Of a stretch of DNA of 63,182 nt, positions 35,139 to 46,987 are shown one piece after another. The notes under the pieces are model-generated. The model saw only the letters and a list, made by a program, of their open reading frames with translations. It was not told the origin of the DNA and searched no databases. The translations under genes and the position numbers were made by a program. Position 1 is the first letter of the stretch; every line of letters starts with the position of its first letter. Origin of the DNA: Coprinus comatus (lineage: Eukaryota > Basidiomycota > Agaricomycetes > Agaricales > Agaricaceae); the NCBI GenBank assembly GCA_034638255.1, contig JAWPGT010000106.1:1-63182 (forward strand), given 5' to 3'.

Positions 35139-36731
35139 GTGCAAAGTGCGTACGGACTTGGTACGGACCCACAGCCCAAGTACTCACTAATCACATCCAA
35201 TCGTATCAGGAGCTCACATATCCAACTCCACCGCGACAATCCATGGAAACCCTTGAAACCTCCTCGCATTCCGGATCTCAGTCTTTCCCCATCTACCACT
35301 AATAGTACACGACCTTTCTCCCCTGAACCTGACGAGATCGAGCGCCTCAATCGGGAGCTTGTGGAAATCGATGAAGAGTGTTTACGGCGGAAGGCTCATG
35401 TTTTCCGTAGAATGAATGAACTACGGTCACACACAAGGAAGCTTCCCCCGGAAACACTTGTAGAAATATTCAAATACGCCTGCGATGATATTCATGACAG
35501 GCGCCCCATTTTCCAAATCCTATCCGTCTCTAGCCTATGGAGGACAACCGCACGGACCGCTCCTGAACTATGGTCCAAGTTGCTTTTAGTAATTGGTCGG
35601 GAGGATGATGATAACAAAATAGGCTTGTTGGAGTTGTGGTTATCCAATGTGGGTGCAGTACCATTCACGCTACAAGTGGACAGATACAAGTGGAAATGGA
35701 AATCAGTATTACTTGCACTTGGTAACAAGGGCAATGCTGACAAAATACAAAGACTCGCAATGCGTAATCCTTTACCTTCCGAATTAGCCGTGATCTCGGA
35801 TTGCCTCCAGCTCAAAGAACTTGTGTTGAAGGACTGGCAATTTAACGGTACCGCCGCCCTTGACTTGAGAGAACAGGTTCGATTACAAAAAATCACATTG
35901 TATTGCAATCATCATGGAACGGCACTCGTCACATCCCCTCCGAATCTTACGTCCCTCACAATCAGTGGATATAGTGTTTTACGTCTCTTTCAGCTTCTTT
36001 CTCAATGCCAGCACTCGCTCGCAGAAATGGACATCATAAGACTTGAACTTTCTATCTCATCGGAGAAACACGGTCACCAACAAGGATTAACGCTATATCG
36101 CCTTCGTATACTCCATGTAACACCAAGTATCTTAGGGTGTATGTCCACGAGCCTTGGTTGGCTAAAGTTCCCCCGTCTAAAAACTCTGACACTCAAATCC
36201 ATTAGAGATGATTTTGGATTTATTGGTTCTTTCAACAAGAAGTTATGGACGAATCTACCAACCGTTCCTATTGTATTCACAATAGAAGGAGAAGTTCAAC
36301 ACGGTTTTCTCTGTGGATACCGTGATGATGTCCTCGGAAACGCAGATCGTGTACGCGAACTTCATATTACTATTCCTGACGTTAGGGAGAAGGGCATGAA
36401 CAAGTGGTTGAATCCGTTCCTTTCAAAATTATCTACATATAATTCGGAGGGAAAAATATTATTTCCTCGCCTATGTCGCCTGAAGATTCGAGATAATACC
36501 ACTGCTGATGAATGGTTCCACTCTCTACTTCAATTTATGGGAAAGAGGAAACTGGAATTGAAAGAGCATTTTGATATAGAGTTGGAGTTGAAGGACTTAT
36601 CGAGAACTCGGAAGGAGCAACTTAGAAGTGCTGCAAATCAGTGGAGAGGAGGATGGGGTTCAATAACAGTTCATGTTCGTATTGTCAGCTCACTGGTACC
36701 ACCACCGTTTTCGGATTTCGATGGACTCTGA
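35139..36731 (+). CDS. F-box-like protein with coiled coil and LRR-like region
   Basis: One open frame of about 530 codons. A short coiled coil (IERLNRELVEIDEECLRR) precedes an F-box-like segment (TRKLPPETLVEIFKYACDD, then LSVSSLWRTTARTAPELW). The rest is an irregular leucine-rich region (CLQLKELVLKDW, NLTSLTISGYSV, FPRLKTLTLKSI, LFPRLCRLKIRDN). This is the standard Agaricomycete F-box layout, and the likely role is SCF adaptor by family. There is no in-frame ATG before the F-box: the frame opens with GTG at 35139 and the first Met is at 35412. A small upstream exon with the real start, perhaps near 35111, is likely but not proven. A decayed relative lies just upstream. Confidence 0.7.
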   Translation: MQSAYGLGTDPQPKYSLITSNRIRSSHIQLHRDNPWKPLKPPRIPDLSLSPSTTNSTRPFSPEPDEIERLNRELVEIDEECLRRKAHVFRRMNELRSHTRKLPPETLVEIFKYACDDIHDRRPIFQILSVSSLWRTTARTAPELWSKLLLVIGREDDDNKIGLLELWLSNVGAVPFTLQVDRYKWKWKSVLLALGNKGNADKIQRLAMRNPLPSELAVISDCLQLKELVLKDWQFNGTAALDLREQVRLQKITLYCNHHGTALVTSPPNLTSLTISGYSVLRLFQLLSQCQHSLAEMDIIRLELSISSEKHGHQQGLTLYRLRILHVTPSILGCMSTSLGWLKFPRLKTLTLKSIRDDFGFIGSFNKKLWTNLPTVPIVFTIEGEVQHGFLCGYRDDVLGNADRVRELHITIPDVREKGMNKWLNPFLSKLSTYNSEGKILFPRLCRLKIRDNTTADEWFHSLLQFMGKRKLELKEHFDIELELKDLSRTRKEQLRSAANQWRGGWGSITVHVRIVSSLVPPPFSDFDGL

Positions 36732-37193
36732 TTCAGAATGAATGATAAAATGGTATGACGATCGTAGTGCTATTGACAATTATCATATTTCCTCATTCCA
36801 CATTGTATAATCAATGAAGGACTCAGAACGTGTCAGGAAGGATGGGCAAGTGACTACTGAGTGAGAGAAAATGTATTGGTAATGATTCAAAAAATCCGTA
36901 AGCAATAATTGTAGTTTTATTATCCACCCAATAGTCAATGCACAAGGATGAGCGAAATTAACTACTAACTTCGAGCTTGATAAAAGCGGAAGCCGTATGA
37001 TACATGGAAATACGTCACCTGTCAATCTAAAAATGTCGTTGGGGAATCACATCAAAAGTCATGGGTTGCGAACAGGTTGCGAACTTGAGATGAATAATCG
37101 TGGACTCCATGTGAGAATATGATGAATATTGGTAATCCTTCAAAATGAGGGTATATAACAAGGAGAGGCCCAAAGAAGCATGTTAGCACAAAG
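36732..37193. other. Intergenic spacer upstream of thioredoxin
   Basis: No gene seen. Includes the thioredoxin promoter. Confidence 0.5.
37152..37158 (+). promoter_or_regulatory. TATA box of the thioredoxin gene
   Basis: TATATAA lies 36 bases upstream of the thioredoxin start codon. The fit to a TATA element is good; the short distance implies a very short 5' untranslated region. Confidence 0.5.
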
Positions 37194-37626
37194 ATGGTAC
37201 GTCAGATCGAAAGTTTGAGCGAGTTTCGTGAATTGGTGAGTGAATCAACACAATCGACTAGGATACACTCAGTGTGGTTAAACATTTGAATGATATTAGA
37301 TTAACTCTGGCAAAGTCGTGGTGGCAGATTTCTGGGCGGAGTGGTGTCCTCCATGTAAAGCAATTGGTCCTCATTTCGAGCAACTTGCGGGACAACATGG
37401 AAAAGAGGATGTTGTGTTCGTGAAGATTGATGTAGATAAACAACAAGAAGTTGCGCAAGAGGTTGGGATAGCGGCGGTGAGCAAGGATGTTACCTGATAA
37501 TTGAATGAGCTAATGAACCTGTACTAGATGCCAACATTCATGGTGTTCAAAGATGGGGATAAGGTCGATGAGCTCGTGGGAGCACACCCTGGAAAACTTG
37601 CTGAGATCTGTGCAAAGAGTCGATAA
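37194..37626 (+). CDS. Thioredoxin with WCPPC active site
   Basis: Three exons (37194-37235, 37300-37476, 37528-37626) join in frame to 105 residues, the normal size of a single-domain thioredoxin. It begins MVRQIESLSEFREL, then GKVVVADFWAEWCPPCKAIG holds the redox cysteines, VFVKIDVDKQQEVAQE follows, and the conserved cis-proline loop is MPTFMVFKDGDKVDELVG. It reduces protein disulfides in the cytosol using electrons from thioredoxin reductase. The motif is WCPPC rather than the usual WCGPC. Both introns are clean (GTGAGT...ATTAG and GTGAGC...ACTAG). It is probably expressed from the TATA box just upstream. Confidence 0.93.
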
Positions 37627-37798
37627 ATTAACATACAAACTTGATGTTTATTTCTATTCGTCGATTGAAGATTCTCAACCTATGTTAACTTCGTAACTCT
37701 CGGAACTCTCTTTTGTGTTTTGAAAAATACGTATCACTTCGTCACACGGGTATAGTACATATAGCGGAAAAGTAAAACAAAATGAATACATGAAACTA

Positions 37799-40700
37799 CT
37801 ACTTCCCTTCCGCAAAATCCAGAGCAGAAGAAACAAACTTCTCCATAGGACCTCTCTTCCTCTTCAACGGTGGTGGCTGTATTTGCTGCCTTTGTTGTTG
37901 TTGTAAAGTCAAAGATGGTGAAGGTGGAACTTCTCCATAACGATCCTTATCACCCCGATCACCACCAACACCCATAAGACTCAAATCCGACCTCATCCTC
38001 CTTACAAACTTAGTAGCACCAAAAGAGGAAGACGCACTCTTCGTAATTTCAGGAGATCTGGAAGCTTCCGAATTATGTGTTTGAGTTTGAGCATTCGCGT
38101 ATTTCGAGTTTGGCGTAGAAGGTGATGAGGGTGCTGTTGCGACTCGAAGTTGAGGTCTTTGGCCTTTGCTCGAATTGGAACTTCCTTCTCCTACACCATG
38201 AAAAACCCCGAAACCCTCCAGAATATCAACACTTTCTTTCTTCCTCAACAAACCAGAGCCTTTTTTCATCGAACGACCTACACTCGAAGCTGATGAACCT
38301 CCAATACTACTTCCAGCACTAGCTTCCCTTCTCGATGACGAAAACCATCCTCCACCACCAGATCCAGAAGCTGAAGCCGACGAGGGATGTAATAAAGTCG
38401 GACTTTTTGGGTCACTATTCCAAAATCCACTCTTCTCTTTTCCTTTCCCTTTAACATCTTTCTCCTTCAAAGCGATATCACGACCTGTTAGAATAGGCAT
38501 GCTAGGTCTTCTCAAACCAGCTTCTTGTTCCTTTCGTAACCCAGTATGCAGTGAAGCTGAATGATGAAGTGTATTTTGTGGACGTGATTGAGATTGTTGA
38601 GAAAGTGTATGAGCGTGGTGTGGACTTAGTGTTGCAGTTGGTTTAACTTGTGAATGCCCACTTCCTGCTACTACCGTGCTAGTACTCGTGCTCACACCTT
38701 TTCCTTTCTGCTTCGCCTTTCCTTTGTCTTTCCCTCCACCACTCTTCTTCATTTTCTTTGTAATCCTTGTAAGAGGACCAATTACAGTACCAGAAGGTTC
38801 CATACCCCTTCTCATCAACATATATCTCTTCAAATCATCAGCAGGATCATTAGGTATACCAGTATCCGCAACCTCAACATGTCCAGCAACAAGAGCGGCT
38901 GATTTTACTTCTTCACGACGTGACATAATCATAAATTGACGTTGTGCTTGACGTGGAATATCAATTTGCCAACTTGATGCTTCAGTTTCGGATGGTTGTT
39001 CAAACGAAGATGTTGACGATGAAGCTGATGAGGCAGTTGGTGATGAAGGTGGATAAGGATAAGGGTGAGTTGAAGTCGAAGTCGATTTTGAATGTGAAGT
39101 TGAATAAAGGGCTTTATCTTTGTCTTCATTTTCAGTTTCAGAATCGGACTCGTCATCACTTGTGTAACTGAGTGTACTACGATTTTCGATATCAGCTTCT
39201 TCAGCTTTATCAATATCGTCATCAACTTGAGTACCAAAATCCGATTCCGTAGCTTTACCCTTCCCTTTATTTTTTCGACGTCTTCTTCGAGGCTTAATAG
39301 TCCCACCACTACCAATTGTATTACCACCAATTGTTCCAAGACTCGAAACGGCATCTGTTTCCTTCTCATTTTCCTTTCTCGTGACTCCAGATTCCTTTCC
39401 CATCTCATCAGTACCTTTCTTGGTTCCTATCCCAGTACCAGTACCAACAACACTAGCACCAATATCAGTACCACCATCCTCACTCTCATTTTCACCATAA
39501 TCTTCCCTACCCCAATAAATAACATCCAAAGCTCTACCAACATCACCTAAACCAGCTTTCTGAGCATTCTTTACAACATTCATTCTCCATTCTGGATAAG
39601 GAGGTGTCATTGGTACGGTCATTGGCATTGGCATTGGAACTTGAAACCTTCTATCATGACGAGCTTGAGGAGATGATGAGGAAGGGTATAAGAATTTGAA
39701 TTGTGGTGAGATATAACTCGGAATTAATGATGCGGGTGATAAAGGATGAGTTAAAGTTGGAGAAGGTAGTGAATGTAAGAATGTGGATTGAATTGGATGA
39801 GGTGCATGTTGATGAGCGATTCGTAGGAATGACGAGAATGCTAAACAAAATATTTATCAATGTTCTTTTCGTAAGCCATTTTATTTTGAGAGTGAGAATA
39901 AGAAAAAAAGAAAGAGGCGTACCAAAATCATTTCCCAAATCCAAACAAACCCACTCTCCTTCGGATTTCCTCACTTTCTTCTCTCTTTCCATCATTTCTT
40001 TCTCTTTCTCTTTTCTCCTCTTCTCCTCTTCCAATCCATATCTATACCCCGCTCTCCTCTGATTCTTCAAAGAAGGTATTAAAATTTCATTACCATCCTC
40101 CTCCTCCTCCTCCTCCTCGTCTTCTTCTTCTTCTTCGTCACTCTGACTTGAATATCCAGTCCCAATTTCACGAAGTGTTCTTCGACGTTTCCTACTAGGT
40201 CTATACGAAGTCGATAAAGATGAATATAAAGGATGAGGAACAGTAAACGTAGGTGAATCTTCATCATCCTCTTCATCATCCTGTTCTTCTCCATCTCTTC
40301 TATTTCCACCACCACCTTCTTCTCCATCTGTATCATGTAACTGACCAACAACCAATTTATTCCTAGACTTCATAGATTGACTACTGTAATAAATTTCAGT
40401 AGGATCTTGCCTTAGATATTGAGAATTAGAAGTAGATTCCAATTCTACACGTTTATCTACTTCAACTTGAACAATAACACTTGGTATATTCATTGGTTGT
40501 CCTCCAATAGGTCGATCAGTAAGTGAATGACCATGACCAGATGTTGACGTCGATGCAGATGTTGATATAGAAGTAGGTATGATAGTGTTATGCGAATCTT
40601 CCTTCGTTAACGTTGTTCTCGATTTATTCGTTGTGGTATCGTTATCTTCTGCGTCAAGATCTCCCTCGTCTTCATCATCGTCATTAGTATTAGTATCTGT

Positions 40701-43202
40701 TCCTACATCATCTCCATCATCTTGGTCCTGATATAAATAATCAGGTTCAGACTCAGCGACCGACGTATCTTCATCTTCGCTCAAAGGTTCAATAATCGGT
40801 ATCATTGTAGGAGCAGAACTCGAGGGCGCATTCGTGAACATGGTTGAAGACGAAGAATAAGATTTTAAAGAACGCATTTCCGTAGACGACGATTGTATTT
40901 CCGCTTGTTGCTGCTTCTGTTTCTTTTTTTTCTTACCCCAAGGAAACAATGAAATAGAACCCAATCCCCAATCTTTCTTCTCCTTCTTCTCCTCTTTCAT
41001 CTTTTCCTTCCTAATAGAATTAGGATCATCCTGAACTCCCGAATTAGATGGATTAAAAACTTGAGATCCAAACATAACTTCCATATCATCCAATCCTCTA
41101 ATCGTCGATCCTCTACCAGTTCCAACACTAGTAGTCGTAGTTTGACTTAACATAGTTTGAGTCTGACGTTTCTCTCTTTCCCTTTCCCATTCCCTTTCCC
41201 TATTCCTTTCCTTATCTCTTTGCCTTTGTCGGTATACTCGATCATCCCATCTGACTTGATCATGATTATTCAAACGTCTACGAGCTCTACGTCGAGGTTT
41301 CGTAAACATTTCACGCCGTTTACCAGGTGGACATTTCCATAATATGTTTCCTTCAGATTTAACACCACCCCATTCACTTGAATTAGCTTTCAATTCTTCA
41401 AGAGTGAGAGCAATCGGATCAAGTGATTCATCTGTTTTTCCACCACCACCTCCATTTCCACCTCCAACGGAAGGACCATTCTTGAATTGTAAACAAACAA
41501 CTCGAAGACCAGACATAACTTGTTCATCATGTGTAATAGGTAAATAACTCGGATCCGATCTTGATCCTTTCAAAGGAGTAATTTCTCTCAGCTTGACATG
41601 TTTTTGAAGACTTGAGGGGTAGGAAAATTCAAATTAAACGCCGGTTCTTGATCTTGATTTGAATTTCCACCACCGCTAATCGACGTCGATCCCATTCCTG
41701 AACCTGAACCCGAAGCCGAATGAGAACCTAACGATTGATGATACTGCATAACATCTGAATCAAAATCATCATCATCATCGTAATAACTCATTGGTGGATT
41801 TGGTGGTCTTTCGATTGGTACTGGGATTGCCGGTATTAAAATCTCAGGGGAAATTGAAGGATGATCTAAAGGTGGATTGAATCCGAAAATGGAAGGTATC
41901 GAGAGAGTTGAGAAGTATTTGAGATTGAAAGGATATTTTTGAATGGATGAATATGAGTCGCTTCTTTATCTTCTCTATCCCTCATAATGATTAAAGAACC
42001 ATTTTGAATTCGAACCCAACGTTCTCTCCATTCGACTCTGATTTTCGTTGTGCTTCGGGAGGATTTTGAATGGGAATGAGAAGAGTGTGAAGTAGAAGAG
42101 TATGAATGGGAATGAGAATGAGAATCAATTCCACCATGCATACCACCAACACCCATACCAAAACCTCCACTCATCATACCAGCATTTGACATTCCATAAC
42201 GATAGGGATCGTTCATAGTACCAATCGTTGCAGGATCACCTTTCCATACAATCCTAAGAGTCCTAGCCCAACCCTCCCAATAGGGCTGAACGTAAGTGTC
42301 GATACTTCTCGGGATGTGTGAAAGAGTGATTTGGATTGGGGTTGTCTTGAGAATGGGACCATAGTATTCGACCACTCCTACGTTTGGAGCGTTGACAGTA
42401 AAGGCTTTAAGAATTTGTATTTTCGTTTCTTCGTCATTCCCGTAACGCTTTTTGAGTTTCTTCTTGAGACGATCACGTTCTTTGAAACGTTCTTTGTTGT
42501 ACAGATGAAAGAATTGGTATTCGTACAGGGGATGAGATGGAGAGCAAGATAGACCATGTAGTTCGAGCATTCGTTGGACGATATGTTGTACCACGAGATC
42601 AAGGAATCGTCTTCGAGAAGCTGATTTGTACTGTATCTTGTCAAGGTCCAATGAGCGGGATTAAGACCACCTGGATACTTTGCTTTGTCTCGTTCGATTG
42701 ATGCTAGGAAGGATGATGTTGCTGAGGGTTGCTGTTTGGGAGGAGGTGGTGGGAAGAAGGAAGGGGACGGTGGGATTGGGGAGATTTTACCTCCTGGAGG
42801 GAGTGACTCGTCCTCTGAGTCGCTTGAATGGGTTACAGGAGCGAAGACGATGGGACTTGCTCTGTCGTCTTCGTGAAGCCACAGGTCATCCTGATCGTCG
42901 TCGTCGTCGTCGTCACCGACGATGGGTAGAGTCTTTGTAGCAAAGGTAATTGGGGAGGGGAGACCGTTGTTGTCATCATAGTGTGCCTCTCGAGGGACAA
43001 AGATTTCCTCTGGGATGGAGATGAGGAGGAACCGTTGCAGAAGCCAGAACTTGACCTGACGGATTGTCCACTGCGAGTCTATGTGCGTTGTGATCCATTG
43101 GTCGTGTTGTACTGTCCCATAGTAAATACATGAATATTCAGACTTTATAAACCACGTACTGAACCGACAGGCAATTAATAACTTCTGGTTGTGTGAGTTC
43201 AT
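37799..43202 (-). CDS. Very large PH-domain-like protein with low-complexity tail
   Basis: Likely start MNSHNQKLLIACRF (43202), then a GTACGT...GGGACAG intron into QHDQWITTHIDSQWTIRQVK, a possible ubiquitin-like start. The N-terminal conserved part includes NPAHWTLTRYSTNQLLEDD, YEYQFFHLYNKERFKERD and YWEGWARTLRIVWKG. A PH-like core follows (EWRERWVRIQNGSLIIMRD, YPFNLKYFSTLSIPS). Basic, acidic and Ser-rich tracts fill the rest. A GTACGC...TTTAG intron joins LDLGNDF to AFSSFLRIAHQHAP, and the protein ends FVSSALDFAEGK at 37799. About 1,700 residues. The frame shifts at three points (about 42568, 41938, 41603), each repaired by one added base. PH domains bind phosphoinositides or proteins; this one's role is unknown. 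The gene looks conserved, so sequence errors are plausible. Confidence 0.6.
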
Positions 43203-43299
43203 TGACGACCACTCTCTCTCTCCTAGCCCCTGAGAACAACCATTGCTGACTAATCTCATTGATCTCACTCAACATTCAACTACTCTATTGACGCAACTT

Positions 43300-44430
43300 T
43301 GGTTTTCAATTCCTCAAAAACAAATACAAAACCATCCATACTGTCTGATGATGCTATGGCTTTCCCTGAAACACCCAACCGTTATTCAGTTTCCCCTTTC
43401 GTTTGATAGACTTTTTTCAGGAGAATTTCTTGTGATCTGGCCTTGAATCCTCCAGCATTTAGGAGAATATGTATCTCGGTCGAATTTTCAACTGGCCTTT
43501 CCTTGGTCGATAAAAGGCTGAGAGTTCCGTCAAACTATTTCCCCCAGAATATCTTTATTCTACATCCAAACTCTCTTCACGCCTCCAACACTCGACGTAA
43601 TTCTATATCTTATTTATCATGGCACCTGTTTTCAACTACGAAAACTCGACCACGACATCAGCAACATTTACGTCGTCAACTATACCAACTGGTACGTTCT
43701 GCTATTAATATTCCATTGTCTAAATGTTAATCCCATTCCCTTAGAATCCATTCCGACTTTTACAGCAGAAGTCACACAACAGTACCGGTTCTAAAGGCCA
43801 TACCCACATGGGTGTATGTCCTCATTGCGCTCTTCTTCCTTTTCATCATGATATTCGTTTTTATTATCTTCAAATATTGGCGTACAATTCGGACCACGGT
43901 GGAGACTTCTTGGAGGAGGAGAAAGGAGTTGTCAATGTGGAAGGGAGTAGAGGAAGGACGTAGAGAGAAATTGGTGGATGCTCTACAGAAATTGGAGGGT
44001 AGACAAAGGAGGGAGAATGATGAGATTAGAGAGAAAGAGTTTTGGGGAGATGTTGAATATATACCTGATCCCAGATCGTCATTGATTCTCCAATCACAGG
44101 TATGTTTTATATTTGAAACTAATAGTATTCGCTAATTAATTACTTTTTTTTTAAAAAAGGATTGGGGTCGCATGTACAGGGCAGGAATTCTTGCCAAACT
44201 CAAGACATTGGACGACCAACCTCCGGTTTCGCGCTTTGGAGGAATTAGGCCTCCAGAGTTGGTTGTTCCGGAAAGAGCATTGGTGAGGGAATCTTGGCCG
44301 GTTATAGATTTCCCTTGGGAATATCGTTCAATGCCTATTTTTTAATTATTTTTTTGCCTACATTGTTTGTTTCAAGTTATAAAATTTATTTGAGGAATAT
44401 TTACATATTTTACAGTGGGGTTCAATTGGA
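43300..44430 (+). repeat. Segmental duplication, copy 1 (about 1.1 kb)
   Basis: Matches 49220-50385 in the same orientation at very high identity through the gene body, including upstream blocks such as GGTCGATAAAAGGCTGAGAG and the 3' region GAGGAATATT. Similarity fades outside. Confidence 0.85.
43619..44345 (+). pseudogene. Small single-pass membrane protein, copy 1, one-base frameshift
   Basis: Three exons (43619-43691, 43745-44099, 44160-44345) parallel the intact copy at 49554. The order is a short Thr-rich ectodomain (MAPVFNYENSTTTSAT), a membrane helix (VYVLIALFFLFIMIFVFII), a helical cytosolic part (GVEEGRREKLVDALQKLEG) and a C-terminal exon DWGRMYRAGILAKLKTLDD ending SMPIF. Near 43779 this copy reads ACACAACAGTACC where the other has ACACAAGCAGTACC. 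The missing G shifts the frame before the membrane helix. As read, it makes no membrane protein. No known domain; a lineage-specific family. Confidence 0.7.
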
Positions 44431-45804
44431 AAGTCAATGGGTGGCGGTGTTATTATTACATCTCTTCAATGTCCTTATCATTGCTCTACAGGTCATAATT
44501 TTGGAAGTATTTAGTATTTTATCCTGCAACAGTACAATGAAATCACTCCCTCTCAATAGCAATATCTCCACTACCTAATCCTCCTATATTCGCAAGTTCA
44601 TCTTAAACACCAACACCAACTCTCGGGCGTCATGATCAGGATTCCTCTTCCAAATTACCCCCTTCACCACCATCGACTCATCCAGGAAAGACCTTATTTA
44701 TATATCTCATCAACTCTTCTTCTTCACGTAAGGAATTCCAACCACCCACCGAGAACTTTGAAATATTACAACTGGAGGGCTCTTCTACGGCGTCTACCCT
44801 TGTTGCTCCTTCGAGTTCTGGAGAGAGCACGTCAATCACATTATGAAATACATCTACTAGAACCCGAAACTGTTGAGTTGTGTTCTCGATGTTCGTAGTC
44901 ATAATAATACCGTCAAAATATGTAGAGGGAAAAGGCACCCCCTAGTAGGAAGTGTGAAAGTTTCAAAACGTATGCTGTGGAGCACCGCTGAGGAACATAA
45001 TACTAATGCATTGCTCCTCCTCCTTCAGGCACAGAAGTCCGCGTCTTTGAGTTGGTAACTGGGCCGAAGCACTGCTTTGGGTCTTATAGAATGGCTTAGT
45101 GCGATCATAAGCCTCAGCAAATCGGAATTGAATATTGATGAACATGAAGCGATTCAGAAGCAAAGTTTCGGGAGGAGCTTGAGTGTTCGGAAGTTTGGGT
45201 ACATATCTTCATCGCATAGGACAACAAGAAAAATACAGAGGGCGCTATTACCGGAAGTTAGTCAGCCATTATGATGAACTTGCATGTCAGAGTCGTGAGA
45301 GCTGGTATAAGATTGGGTTCGAATAAACAGCAGTGAAATATCGGGCCCTCGGCAGAGGATATGTTTTGTTGGGAAGAGAACCACAAAAAGCAGTCATCAC
45401 GTGCGAAAAGAACTTACTCCATTCCGGTTCCATTCGTGTCTCACAACAATGACGAAGACGACAAAGGCCTCTAGGCCTCTGCGATAACCGTATCTTCAAT
45501 AAGTTTCAACTCTTGAATATCTAGTCTAACAATTCCTCGACCTAGTTCCAGAACTTTTCGCCTTGTGCGATCCATTAGTTTCTCAAGAAATCACAAAACA
45601 CGACATCAATCAATCTAATGCACATATGATCATTGGACTGATAGCAACTGGCTCAATTTGGACTGCCCGGGGAACTCAGAACCTGGTTACCCACGACGAC
45701 GAAGAGCGAGAACAACCACCACCTCAGCCAGAACAACAGCAGGGCCAGCAGAATCAACCCCAATCTACAACTCAGACCTCAGATTCAACTCCGGAGGAGA
45801 AACC
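44346..45804. other. Intergenic region, no supported gene
   Basis: Short frames only, none with a recognisable domain or a clean exon chain. A plus-strand stretch around 44690-44830 (for example TENFEILQLEGSSTAS) may be a gene fragment. Confidence 0.35.
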
Positions 45805-46708
45805 ATGTCGTCGCAAGCGAAACCGCAGCAGAAACCGCAAACGCAAGCGGGGAAACCAACAGGAAACGTCTTGAAAGACGCCGAAGTGGTCATTTTTGAT
45901 ATCTTCGGAACTGTCGTTGATTGGCGTACATCTAATATTGACATCATGCACCGTCAGGCACGTCTACCTTATATACCAATCGACATGAGTAGCTAGCTGA
46001 CAGTCGAAATATTTTAGATATTGGATGAGCTCGTCGTCAAACCTGAGTGGGTCAGATACACCTCCTCATGGACAGAAGAAGACAAAGCCGGATTGGTATT
46101 CGCCTGGCATCGCTTGAGCGGTATGACAATCTTCTCTCTCTCATGGTCATCTATAATTGCTAACTGCTATTGATATACAGCTTGGCCAGATGTGGTACAC
46201 AGCCTCTTCGAGTTGAAAAAGCACAAGGTCGTGGTTGGGTTGTCGAATGGTAGTATGCGTTTATTGTTGAACATGGTGGATCCCCCTATCATCTATAACA
46301 GGATGCTCGCTGAACGTTTTTCATCAGGCAAAATACGCCAATTTGCCATGGGACGCAATTTTTTCGGCTGAGCTTTTTAATGCCTATAAACCGTATGTCT
46401 TGCTGCATCTACTTGTCTCTATTCTGTCCTCATAGCGTTCCAGATCTCCCAAGGTCTACCTTGAAACTATTCGCTTTTTGTCGACTACACCGGAGAAATG
46501 TGCATTCGTCTCAGCCCACTTGTGGGACGCTCGTGCAGCTGCAAAAATGGGCATGAAACCAATATATATCCCACGACCAGATGAAGATTTTGAAGTCCCG
46601 ACTGGACAAATCGTGAAAACTATAGATGAAGGTGGGGAGGTGGATCTTGTAGTTGATTCCTTTGAAGACCTCGTTAAACTTGCGAAGGAGAGTGATCGAG
46701 AATTTTGA
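45805..46708 (+). CDS. Haloacid dehalogenase type II-like hydrolase (HAD superfamily)
   Basis: Start MSSQAKPQQKPQTQAG (45805). Motif I is VVIFDIFGTVVDWR, with the nucleophile Asp in DIFGT. An exon ILDELVVKPEWVRYTSSW follows, then AWPDVVHSLFELKKHKVV and VGLSNG (motif II) after short introns. A GTAGTA...AACAG intron leads to CSLNVFHQAKYANLPWDAI and AELFNAYKP, and a last intron gives SPKVYLETIRFLST with the motif III Lys, then CAFVSAHLWDARAAAKMGMK with the final acidic motif. The stop is at 46706-46708. This is the (S)-2-haloacid dehalogenase pattern of HAD hydrolases; the natural substrate in fungi is generally unknown. The first intron border near 45920-46017 is uncertain. It sits between the two copies of the small membrane-protein duplication. 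Confidence 0.85.
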
Positions 46709-46987
46709 TTGTAATTACTTGAATGTTGTTCTTGACTCGGTAATTGTTTCTGTATGTAATCCATTACCTTGATTTCATCTAACTGAAGAGTGAGCGACGA
46801 TGAGGAAGAGAAAAGGGAGGAAAATAAAATAGCTGCGAGGGTCCGCTTGGCTTGATCCAACTGATCTGGTGAAGGGACTGGAGTTCCACGGTACGAAGGG
46901 ATAATCTACCTTCAATGCACAGAAACACTATTCCATTAAAATACACCAAACTATTGCGGTATACAAAATAATACTGTGTGACTAGCT

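Noticed and set aside
42680..42940. Plus-strand Arg/Leu-rich ORF
   Set aside because: Antisense to the acidic stretch of the PH-like gene.
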